Shown piece by piece: positions 55,143 through 64,000 of a DNA stretch of 64,000 bases. The notes beneath the pieces were generated by a model that was given only the letters and a program-made list of their open reading frames with translations, was not told the origin of the DNA and made no database searches. The position numbers were made by a program, and so were the translations under genes. Position 1 is the first letter of the stretch. Each line of letters starts with the position of its first letter. Origin of the DNA: Globisporangium splendens (Eukaryota > Oomycota > Peronosporomycetes > Pythiales > Pythiaceae); assembly GCA_006386115.1 (NCBI GenBank), contig VFIW01000016.1, positions 124,001 through 188,000 of the forward strand, given 5' to 3'.

Positions 55143-57831
55143 ATGTGGGGGGAATCGCGCGGCAAGGAGAACAAGTCGTCGCTTGCGCATCGAGCCCAAC
55201 AAAAGTACAAGTACGATGTGTCTGCATATGTTTCCGCTGTTGCACGCTGTCGTTTTTTGTGTATCATGCAGACGAAATTGTTGTTTATACTTAACACTTG
55301 ATGTGTGTCTGTCTGTGTGGATGGCGTCAGCGCGGGGAAGTATATTGAGGCGATCGATGCGCTGCAGAAGCTCGCGGAGGAGATCGCGCCGGAGCGCGAC
55401 TCGAAAGTGCAGCACAACCTGCTGCTCGCGGGCTTCGTCGCGGGCAACACGTCGGCGAAGGAGCTGGAGCTGAGTCTGCGCAACTTGCTGAGCTCGATCC
55501 TCGACGCTGCCGACAAGAAAGTGGACGCTGGCGCCGACTGCGAGGTCAAGTTTGCGGCCGAGCGCGAGTCGTCGTTCATCCGGTACAACCTTGCGGCGTG
55601 TCTGTTTCACCAGAAGCAGTACGCGGCCGCAAGTGCAGTGCTCGAGGCCGTGATGCGCAAGATCGACCCGATCGATGAGCGCGTCGCGATGCACGTGTGC
55701 TTTCTGTACTTGGACATCATCCTGCACAGCAGCCGCGGGTGCGTCACGACGGAACGCGAACGGTTTTCTGCACTCAAGAAGGCGCAGTCGATCATGGTGT
55801 ACCTGGAAAAGCCGCACCGCTTTAATGGGCAGTTGGGACACCACCATGAGAGCAGTGCCGCCGCAGCCTCGAGCGCGGATGCATCCGGTAGTAGCAGTAG
55901 CAGCAGCGCTGTGGAGAGCGAACAGCAGCGCAAGAACCGCTGGGACGTGACGGAGTTCCGTTTCCGTTTGCATCTGTACAAGGCCAAGTTTGTGCTCTTA
56001 GCGGGGAACCTCAAGACCGCGAAGAAGGAAGTCAAGTCGGCGCTCGAGATCTTCCAGAAAGAGATCAAGTCGCGCGAGCGAACGGACGAGAGCGGTGCAG
56101 CAGCAAATAGCACGGCGCTGACAACTGCGGGATCATGGGATAAGACATCGACGTCGATTAGTTATCCGTCGTTGCAAGTGCAGAACTCGACGGCGCTGTT
56201 TCTGAAGGCCAATCTCGAGTATTTGCGCAAAAACTACAAGAAATGCGTCAAATTGCTCGCGTCGTGCTCTCAAGAGGCTGTCGATGAGGTGCGTTGTGTT
56301 TAAGCATGGGGAATTTGCTGGTTGACGATAAAAGCTCATTAATCTGTGTGTATTTGCACGTAATGATGCGACCGACAGAGCGTGTTTTTGAACAACATGG
56401 GCTGCATCCACTTCCAAATGGGGCAACGGAAAGCAGCGCAGTCGTATTTCTCCAGAGCGTTAGAAGCCTCGGGCAAGTCGAAGAAGCCACACGCGGACGC
56501 CGTCGTCGTGACGGTACGTGCTTAGCTTTGTGTGACCGCAACAGGAGCGTAAAAGCTAACGTTTTCCCTCTTTTGTTTTCGCCCTGTTCTAGAGTTCGTC
56601 GCAGTTTGAGATTTTGTACAACAATGGCGTGCATTTGCTCTTGCAAGGCGAGTATTCGTTGGCGTTCCGATGCTTCCACGCGTCGTCGCGTCTGCTGTTC
56701 AACCGTCCAAAGCTCTGGCTTCGCATGGGCGAATGCTGTACGGCGGCATTTGCGCAGCAACAAAAATTGGTGGCAGTGGCAGGCAACAAGAGCGGGCTGA
56801 TTCAGGGCATCGTTGGCTCTGGGTCGCATCGTCGTGTGTTGCTACCGACGAGCATCCCAACGTCGGCGTCTCAGGATATCGAGCTACCAGAGAAGAATGG
56901 AAAGCTGAACCACTCGCAGTACAACCAAGCAAATGGACCCAATGGTAAGACTTTCCCATGCATTGGTGCACACTGATAGATTTGTTGGAGCTAAATGCAT
57001 CGAGTCGTGTCTTTTGCTGGACAGGTGCTCCCAAAATGAGTCTCCCATTTGCTGCCAAGTGCTTTAAGAATGTCGTGTTGCTCTGCAACCAATTGCAAGA
57101 AACAGCAAACAACGTAAATGGAGAAAGTGCAGCAGCTTCGGCGCCTAGTAGTAGTCCAGATACCGAAGGTATCGACACGGCGGTCTTGAGTCGCGAAGCG
57201 CTGGATAATTTGCGACAGAAGGCGTTGGTGAATCTCTCGTATGTCTATTTATCCATGTACGAGCCGCAACTCGCGATCACAAGTGCAAAGGAACTGCTCG
57301 CGTTGCCAACTTGCTCCCGATCCAACCGGTACGAAAACCATGATGCTGATCTGTGAAAGTCGTCGCTAATAACAAATGCTACTTGCTTATTTAATGACAG
57401 ATTCCTGGCGCGTTCCTATGCGGCGGAAGCGCTGTGCATGCTCTCGCGCGCGGCAGAAGCCACTGAAGTGCTTCAGTCGGAACGGGAGTTGCTTGTCATG
57501 GCCGATGACTACGCGCGTGAAGCAAAGATCCAGGTACGTTGGTTGGCTTTGCTCTTTTTGATGATGACGTTGCAATGTCTCTCACACGCACTAATTGCTG
57601 TTTCTGTTGATACAATAGGCGTCTCGTGCTCGATCTGGCATCCATGTGAACAACGCGACGACGCTGCTCTTGCAAGGCCGCATGTCGGAAGCCGAAGAGA
57701 GCGTGACGCGCGCGGTGCGTGAGAATCCGAACTGCCGCGAGTCGCTCGAACTCTTGGTGTACGTGCTGCTGAAGAAGGGCGACACAAAGAAGGCTGCGCG
57801 CGTCTTGAAAGAAGCCCAAGTCGCGCAATAG
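55143..57831 (+). CDS. CNOT10: CCR4-NOT complex subunit 10
   Basis: TPR-type subunit of the CCR4-NOT deadenylase module (partner CNOT11), acting in mRNA turnover. Exons 55143-55210, 55331-56288, 56379-56513, 56593-56944, 57025-57328, 57401-57533 and 57619-57831 sum to 2163 bp, giving 720 aa, all in phase. Helical repeats include YIEAIDALQKLAEEI, RYNLAACLFHQKQYAAASAV and VFLNNMGCIHFQMGQRKAAQ. The family-typical PKLWLRMGECCTAAF and NNATTLLLQGRMSEAEESV also appear, ending KKGDTKKAARVLKEAQVAQ. The first exon is short (MWGESRGKENKSS). A Ser-rich linker with a run of Ser lies near residue 195. Confidence 0.88.
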
Positions 57832-58220
57832 AGCGCGTGTGGAAATCAATTCAACAGTGCTGGCACGTGTGGATTTCCACACGACGGCGCGTTTTGTTCC
57901 ATAGTGTGGCGAAAAACGATACTCTTGTGAGGACCTTCAGTCTGAATAACAAAACAAAAACGCAAAAGAGCAAAAAGGTGAAGCCAAAATCTATCGAAGC
58001 ACGACTCAATAGACTTTCCAAAGCCTTGATGTTCGTTTTCTGCGTCCCCACCCTCCTCATGTTCTTGAGTCGGGTTGGTTTTCTCATTTTGTACTTTCGC
58101 GTTTAGTTTTTTCATCCTAACTAGTGCCACACATACATGTTGCCCATGTGTGCTCGTGCGTGGTGTGTGTGTCTGTGTGTCTGTCTGTATCTGTGAGTGT
58201 TTGCTGACTGCACCACTCGC
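57832..58220. other. shared 3' region, CNOT10 and G3BP
   Basis: Convergent 3' ends with a GTGTGTGTCTGTGTGTCTGT-type tract around 58160-58190. Nothing else seen. Confidence 0.5.
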
Positions 58221-59906
58221 TTATTCCGTTCGGGCGCTGCTGCTGTCGACCTTTCCGCCGCGTCGGCTGCCCTTGTCACGACGGTCGGAGCGTGGGCCGC
58301 TGCTATTGGCACCTCCTCGGCCGCCAGAACCGAAGTTAGAGCCGTTGGCGGTGTTGCCGTTTTCGCCCGTGCGTCGTGGCTCCTTGAACTGCTCGTCGCC
58401 TCGCTCCTTGCGGTCGCCACCAGCGCGTCCTCCCTTTGGTCCACGGCCACCGCCACGGCCGCTGCGGGTGTCGTTGCGGAACCCACCGCGTTGTTCTGCT
58501 GAATGGTAATTGAAAACACACACACACATTAGCATATTTGGTCGTTCACAGGCACTCGCTCACAAACAAAAAAGCGTACCTTTGCGGTCCGTTCGCTCGT
58601 CAACACTCAGCGTCTTGTCAAACAGCTTGAACTCGTTGCCCTCGGCAAGCGCGGCGCGCATGCTTCCCTCCTCGTAGTAGTCAACAAACGCGCAGTTGCG
58701 CGACGCGATGATATTCACGTTCGCAATCGATCCATAGCTCTTAAACAACTCACGCATGTCGCTATCCTTCGTTTGCGCCGGGACTTCCTTGATATACAGA
58801 CTGAAGTAGCGCGTCTTTTCCTTTGACCCACCAATGTCGTTGGCCTTGCCAGCAGCCTTTGGGGAAGCCGTGGTAGCCGCTGGTGCTTGCTTTGCTGGCG
58901 CCACCGTAGCAGACACTGGGGCAGGCGTAGCAGCCTTCGCAGCACTCATCGACGCTGGCGCAGCTGGTGGAGACGCAACCGCAGACACAACTTGCGTCGC
59001 CGTGAAGAGTGCGGCCCACGAAGATGGAGCCGCTGGAACAGGAGCAGGCGCTGGAGCTGCGGGCTGCACCTTGACTGGCGACAATGGAGCAGCAGCCTTA
59101 GGCGAGGTCACAGCCGCAGCCTCCACTGGCTTCTTCTCAGCAGCTGGAGCGGTCTTCTTCACTGGCGAAGCGTCGCGTGGAGCTGACTTTGGCGCCGCCG
59201 TAGTCTTAACGGGCGATTGCGTGACCGGCGTCTTGCTCTTGACTGGCGACGCTGGCGCAGCAGCAGGCGACGCTGGCGTCTTCTCCTTCGCCGCGGCAGG
59301 GGTCGAGGCAGCAGGAGCAGCGGTCTTCACCGGCGATTGCGGCTTGGGAGATGCCTTAGCGGCAGGCGACTGCGCGACGGGTGTGCCAATGGCAGCTTGC
59401 GTCTTCTTGGCTTCCTTCACCACAGACGCAGGCGCCGCTGGCGTCGCTACGATTGGCGCATCGGTCGCCGACGCGATCGACGCTGGCGAGGCGCCAGGCA
59501 GCTCCAGGAAGCGCAAGCAGTCGTTGAGCACAAAGTAGCCCTTCGGCTGCACGGCCAAGAAGAACGTCTGCACAAACGGCTTGGGCACGATGCTGTCAAC
59601 GAGCGTCATGACGCCCGTGACGAGCACAAACACGCCGCCGTCGAGCGACGCCTGGCAGTCGATCGAGCCAATGTCCAGATCGACGCGCGCGCCGGCGTAG
59701 CCGCGCTTGAGGATCTGTTCGTTGATGGCCTTCTGGCCGGCGATCGGCTCCTGCATCTGCGAGCCCGTCGTGTGGCTCCAGCGCGACTCGTCCTTGTAGA
59801 ACCGGTGGAGGCTTTGCGGTTCCTTGGCCAGAAGCTGGTAGTACTGGCGCATGAACGTGTTGCCCACGATGGACGGGTGGTAGTTCTCTTCGGCGGCGCT
59901 GGCCAT
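58221..59906 (-). CDS. G3BP: G3BP-like stress-granule protein (NTF2 + RRM + RGG)
   Basis: RNA-binding scaffold expected to nucleate stress granules. Exons (complement) 59906-58580 and 58498-58221 sum to 1605 bp, giving 534 aa. The NTF2-like dimerisation domain is about residues 8-130 (VGNTFMRQYYQLLAKEPQSL, HRFYKDESRWSH, FFLAVQPKGYFVLNDCLRFL). A ~220-residue Ala/Pro/Lys/Thr linker follows, with repeated SPVK-like units (SPVKTAAPA, SPVKSKTPV, SPVKVQPA), possible proline-directed phosphosites. The RRM is about 365-442 (RYFSLYIKEVPAQTKDSDM, NCAFVDYYEE). The second exon is an RGG-rich tail (GRGGGRGPKGGRAGG). Domain order matches animal and plant G3BPs. Confidence 0.93.
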
Positions 59907-60350
59907 CTTCGTATATGCAGATAGATGTGTGTGGGAGGCGGAGGATGGGGATGTGAGAGCGCGGACGGACGGACGGATCGCTCTCTCGCTCTCTGTGGCT
60001 TTTTATTCTGTGCGTTTGTGGTTTAGTTGCGTTCTTCCGTCCCCCCTCCCTTCCCTTCCGTTGCGCACGACACGCCCCCCGCCCCTGTCCCGCCACAACT
60101 CACCTTCAGACGACCTCCACGATCTTTTGATTGAAGAGAGGGGGGTTAAATCCAATCACCAATTGGATGACAAAAGAGGAATGATTGAAGGGATTTAGAC
60201 GAATAAAGCAAGATGTAGTGTCATGTTAGTGACAGGAGAGGATGGTGATGTGGACTAACGCAAGTCAGTACTTCAACTGCCGCTGCTTCAAAAAAATGAT
60301 TGTGGCACGACGCGAGGATACTAAAGTATCCATGCATGTGGCGGATCAAC
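59907..60350. other. intergenic, G3BP promoter side
   Basis: G3BP upstream region and syntaxin 3' flank. Pyrimidine-rich C tracts lie at 60040-60085. No gene recognised. Confidence 0.5.
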
Positions 60351-61044
60351 TCATGCGAGCTTCACGACGATCGGGACCACGACGACGGCGATGATCGCGA
60401 GCGCGAGACACACGGCGTAGAGGTACTTGCGCTGCGCCTCGCGCTGCAGCCTTCGCGCGTGCTGCAGCTCGTCGACGCCGTGACCGATCTCGATGCGGAT
60501 CGTCTCGACCTTGTGCTGGATCTGGTCGACACCCTTGCCCTGCTCGGCCACGATCGCGCCGACCTGCTGGAATAACTGCTTGACGACGATGGCCTCGGAC
60601 GCGATCTGTCCAGCCTCGGCGACTTCCTCCTTCGCGACCTGCAGATCGACGCTCGTGACGTTGGTCGTGGTCAGGAAATCGGCATCGCAGAGCTCTTCGC
60701 GGCGCGTCGCGCACTGCTTCTGTACCTCTTGGAGCTCCTGCATCACGGCCACAAACTCGCGCTGGACGCCGCGGGACTCCTTCTCTCTCGCGCTGTCTTT
60801 CTGCTTCTTGTGCTCTTGCAGAAAGCGCGCAAGCGATTGGTACTGCAAAGTCACGGTGTCGACTTTTGGGGGTCACATTGGCGGCATAGTCGGCTTCGCT
60901 GCGCAGGGCATTCGGTGTCGACAGTAACGTCTCGATCTCATTGACTGAAGCGCGCAGCTGTGGCAGCGCGCGCTTGGCATCGGCGAGGTCCAAGATGATG
61001 CTGACCGCATCCTCCTTTTGCAGTGGTGTGGCTACTGCTGCCAT
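60351..61044 (-). CDS. syntaxin-like (Q-)SNARE with an apparent frameshift
   Basis: Tail-anchored SNARE for membrane fusion. Start MAAVATPLQKEDAVSIIL. A helical N-terminal part leads to a SNARE motif (VVKQLFQQVGAIVAEQGKGV, DQIQHKVETIRIEIG) and a C-terminal TM (KYLYAVCLALAIIAVVVVPI). The two halves lie in different frames, and the span is 694 bp (3n+1). They join smoothly if one base of the homopolymer run at 60864-60872 (T4G5 on plus) is extra. Alternatively a ~107-bp intron from GTCAAT (about 60950) to CAG (about 60843) also keeps phase, but its donor is weak and its interior looks coding. About 230 aa if uninterrupted. Qa-type is likely but not certain. Confidence 0.72.
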
Positions 61045-61581
61045 GGTGGTGTCTGACGTATTCGTTGTACTCGTCTCTCTTTCAGGCGCGAACCGAGCGA
61101 CTCACTCTACAGCTATCGACACATATGCGCCACGTTTGACGACGTTCCAGGATCGTATCCGATTGCGCTTGATCTTGTCCATCGACCTGATCAGCACCAG
61201 AACGCACCACGTGCGTCGTATTTATACTCGCAGCATCGACCCGATTTAGAGCTCCTCATTGCGCGAGCAATCCCGGCGATCGGTTATTCTGGGGAGTCAG
61301 CGAAGCACAACAAAGCGAGGGATGAGAGCTCGCGGTATTTTGGAGCCCCATTGCGCTATATTTACCGCCCACGTGCTGCGCATGTGACATCTAAATATGG
61401 GCACGAAGCAGCTTGGTCTGTGGAAGAGAAGCGCAACGACTTGACCTCATGGCGCGCGGGAGCGTAGTCGGGGACTTTCGTCTTGCGTCGCTCGTCTCCC
61501 AGCTGCCTTTCAGCCTTTCAAGAAGCAGTCACATCGTGTTGCTCCACTTCTGTTTATTTATTTGACGCCCGCAAGAATATC
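61045..61581. other. divergent promoter region, syntaxin-like / TOG-like genes
   Basis: Head-to-head spacer of 537 bp. No clear TATA or initiator. No gene visible. Confidence 0.5.
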
Positions 61582-64000
61582 ATGCCGTCGTTGCTGAGTC
61601 CACGGAGCAGCTCCGCGGCAGCTGCTACAGCAGCAGCAGCGGTGATGATGGAAGGCGAGGATACCAAGACGCTCAAGAAGAAGAAAAGTGTGATGATGCG
61701 TCTCAAGTCCAAGATCTCGAATACGCTCAGCGGCGGCAAGAAGAAATCGTTTGTCGGTGACACATCTCCGACCGATAACGACGTGCTGAAGAAACTCCGT
61801 GAATCCCCCGAGACGACAGTGACACCGCAGCACGAGAAACGCAGCGAAGCAGACGACGTCGCACACTCGCAGCAAGAGAGTGAGGAGACCCATCGTGACA
61901 ACAGCTACGCGGAGAAAGAAGACACGTCCACAGCAGACGATTCGAGTGTCGTGGAAGCGGCAATCGAGCCTTTTGACGTCACGCAAGTAGATGACGAGTA
62001 CGATGACGACCACGATGATAGTGAAACGGTTCCTGTGTCAGCTGCAACGACAGCGGAGCCCATCCTGTCAAAAAATCATCAAGAGCAAGACGGTGACGAA
62101 GAGGTGTTTGCATTTGATTACAAGACATCGGTGAATAGTGGTGGCCCCCAGGAGGAGGTGTATGACGACCGATTTGACGACGACGCCGATTACGAAGAAG
62201 ATAAACTGGAAGTGTTTCATGAGAGTAGCGCCAGCGTTGAATCGCTTGGAAACCAGACTTTGGTCTCTCGCGAACACGATACCAACTCCAGCAGCAAGCA
62301 CCATCAGCAGCAAGAAGAAGAAGAAGGCGAAGAGCGCGAACCAGAGACCGGTCTTGGTCGCCTGGATCTCGTGGTCGTCGGAATGTCGTCGCTCAAGACA
62401 ATGCGAGGAGGACCACCTCCAGTGTCCTCTCCTGTGAAGAAAAGCGTTTCGTCACCAATGCCGAAACCTGCCTCGAGCCGTACTACGTCGCCTGGTTCGC
62501 CGCGTTCGGAGCTTTCTGCAAAGCCAGTTGAGCCGTCAAACGACCAGCTACCATCGACTTTAGCGCCAAAGACCAAACCACGTGGCGGTATCGAAGTCGA
62601 CTTTCTTCAAGAAGACAGTGATATCGACATCAAGGGCGATGGTTTTACGAGAGAGCGACCTGTGAAGATGAAGGCACCGCCACAGTTTTCATCAGCCCCT
62701 GTACGTCACAGCTCCAGGAGAGTTGATACCAGTCCCGAAATCACGCAGCAGCCATTGCTCAGTGACTTTCAGTTTGGCTCCGCGGAAAGCAGCGCCACCG
62801 CCATGAAGGACGCTGATGCCAAGGATTCTCCAGCGAAACGCCGCGGTGCAACCACGAATGCATCTCTTTTGCCACCGATGCGGAAGTCGCTTTCACGCGA
62901 CCAAGAGAGCCGCATTATGGGTCATGGCGGTGCTAATGCAACATCGTCGTCTCAAATGCCACCGAGCCCGAAAACGAAAAAGACTCGGGTTGGATCGTCA
63001 TCAACTTTCAAGCAAAGTGAACCTGCGCTTCAGGGCATCCAAGAGGAGCAGAGCAGCAAGACCGCAACAGTGACGACAGGAGATCGTCCTGCGTCGCCTC
63101 GAAAAGTGACACGCGAGTCATCAGTGCGGCGCCGTTCGTCGTGCATGATGGACGCACCGATTTTAGCGTCTGCCTTTGTGGCTTCGACGGACCCCGAAAG
63201 CCACGATGAGCAGCAACAATATGGTATCGCATCAACTGGAGAGGAGGTCGAAGGCGAGACTGATACTGGTGGCGACGGCTGCTCGTCGTCGTCAGGAGCG
63301 TTTGCATTTGATGCAGGCGCAGCGATCACGCAGGAGTTTGGCGAGCGCGTCGCACGACTCCTTGGTGCCGATCCATGGGGAGACCGTCAAGATGGCTTTG
63401 ATGCGATCGTGTACATCGTCAAGAAAGCCGACTTGGCTAGTGCAAAGAACAAACGCGAGCTGTTTTGCGCAGCACTAGCAGCGATCCAATGCGGCGTCGA
63501 CGACCGCGTCGCGCCCGTCATGTACTGTGCGCTCGAGTGTCTGCGCGCAGTGTTGAAGGAATTTGCACCCGTGATCGACCGCACGTTTGTCAAGTATGCA
63601 CCGACAAATGAGCAGCTCTCGGCGCTCGTCAAATCGTTGACGGCCAAGCTCGGAGATTCGAACAAACGCACTCAGCGCGAGACATCGCAGGCGCTCATCC
63701 GCGTCGCCAAGCAAAAGAAATTGAAGCCATTGCCACATGTTCTGCTGCACCTGAGCGCAAAAGAGGTCGCGCCTCGGATTCAAGTTGCGACGCTACGGCA
63801 ATTGGTGAGCGAATTGGGTGTGGACTCGAAGCGTGGACTCAGTCTCGACGTCGCAATGCAATTTGCGGTTCCGGCGCTGAAGATCGCCGATGAAAAGACG
63901 CGTAAGGCGGCTGTGGAGCTGATCGCGGATCTGCAATTGAACAATCCCAACGGTGGCGCGACCGTGACGGCTCAATTGGTCGGGATCAAGCCCGAAATGC
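61582..64000 (+). CDS. protein with acidic/Ser-rich N-terminus and TOG/HEAT-like repeats (3' incomplete)
   Basis: Open from the ATG at 61582 to the window edge (806 codons), so incomplete. The start MPSLLSPRSSSAAAATAA is followed by a basic patch (TLKKKKSVMMRLKSKI) and ~500 residues of disordered acidic, Ser/Pro-rich sequence (DEYDDDHDDSE, SRTTSPGSPRSE), probably phosphorylated. From about residue 585 it becomes ordered and helical: VARLLGADPWGDRQDGFDAI, LFCAALAAIQCGVDDRVAPV, LVKSLTAKLGDSNKRTQRET and IADEKTRKAAVELIADLQ. These look like paired HEAT helices. The W near the start and the D-N-x-R turn recall TOG arrays of CEP104, TOGARAM or CLASP type. A microtubule or ciliary role is therefore suggested, with moderate confidence in the family and low in the exact member. 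Confidence 0.7.
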   Translation, partial: MPSLLSPRSSSAAAATAAAAVMMEGEDTKTLKKKKSVMMRLKSKISNTLSGGKKKSFVGDTSPTDNDVLKKLRESPETTVTPQHEKRSEADDVAHSQQESEETHRDNSYAEKEDTSTADDSSVVEAAIEPFDVTQVDDEYDDDHDDSETVPVSAATTAEPILSKNHQEQDGDEEVFAFDYKTSVNSGGPQEEVYDDRFDDDADYEEDKLEVFHESSASVESLGNQTLVSREHDTNSSSKHHQQQEEEEGEEREPETGLGRLDLVVVGMSSLKTMRGGPPPVSSPVKKSVSSPMPKPASSRTTSPGSPRSELSAKPVEPSNDQLPSTLAPKTKPRGGIEVDFLQEDSDIDIKGDGFTRERPVKMKAPPQFSSAPVRHSSRRVDTSPEITQQPLLSDFQFGSAESSATAMKDADAKDSPAKRRGATTNASLLPPMRKSLSRDQESRIMGHGGANATSSSQMPPSPKTKKTRVGSSSTFKQSEPALQGIQEEQSSKTATVTTGDRPASPRKVTRESSVRRRSSCMMDAPILASAFVASTDPESHDEQQQYGIASTGEEVEGETDTGGDGCSSSSGAFAFDAGAAITQEFGERVARLLGADPWGDRQDGFDAIVYIVKKADLASAKNKRELFCAALAAIQCGVDDRVAPVMYCALECLRAVLKEFAPVIDRTFVKYAPTNEQLSALVKSLTAKLGDSNKRTQRETSQALIRVAKQKKLKPLPHVLLHLSAKEVAPRIQVATLRQLVSELGVDSKRGLSLDVAMQFAVPALKIADEKTRKAAVELIADLQLNNPNGGATVTAQLVGIKPEM

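Noticed and set aside
1..64000. tRNA genes, rRNA, CRISPR arrays, intact transposons or bacterial operons
   Set aside because: Looked for A/B-box pairs, spaced repeats, transposase or reverse-transcriptase motifs and ribosome-binding sites. None was convincing in this eukaryotic window.

Overview
This is a nuclear segment from a eukaryote with compact, intron-bearing genes. Introns are mostly 50-120 bp with GTACGT, GTGAGT or GTGCGT-type donors and short CAG or TAG acceptors. Gene content points to an oomycete. There is a GPCR fused to a phosphatidylinositol-phosphate kinase, a lipid kinase carrying PH and FYVE-like domains, and a Crinkler-type N-terminus with an L-x-LYLAK motif. From memory, the tyrosine variant of LFLAK is commoner in Pythium-like lineages and Aphanomyces than in Phytophthora, so I lean towards Pythium sensu lato. 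That assignment is inference only.

Layout. 0.2-5.9 kb: three tandem CorA/Mrs2-type magnesium channel genes on the minus strand. The first two share a 359-bp identical block and the third looks dead. 6.3-14.1 kb: a Bet1-type SNARE, a PP2C phosphatase, UDP-glucuronate decarboxylase (minus) and a nine-exon nucleotide-sugar/triose-phosphate-type transporter. 14.4-15.4 kb: a decayed region, possibly Crinkler-related. 15.4-25.2 kb: NF-YC (minus), a coiled-coil protein with W-rich repeats, a shortened choline-transporter-like protein (minus), an uncharacterised coiled-coil protein, a YbjQ/UPF0145 protein (minus) and a large two-TM acidic protein (minus). 25.7-26.1 kb: a truncated Crinkler N-terminus. 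26.7-34.4 kb: PI 4-kinase and GPCR-PIP-kinase, convergent. 37.0-46.8 kb: MED14, a PDI (minus), a TKL kinase (minus) and a small coiled-coil protein (minus). 47.1-64 kb: an intronless PRP8, CNOT10, G3BP (minus), a syntaxin-like SNARE with an apparent frameshift (minus), and the 5' part of a protein with a TOG-like helical repeat region that runs off the right edge.

Most genes are housekeeping: splicing (PRP8), transcription (MED14, NF-YC), mRNA decay (CNOT10), stress granules (G3BP) and ER/Golgi traffic (Bet1, syntaxin, PDI). The most suggestive functional pairing is PI4K with GPCR-PIPK. They could catalyse consecutive steps (PI to PI4P to PI(4,5)P2), and their stop codons lie only about 275 bp apart. 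Exon borders were spliced by eye. For most genes the exon lengths sum to a multiple of three, which supports the models, but there is no transcript evidence. No tRNA, rRNA, CRISPR array or intact transposon was recognised.
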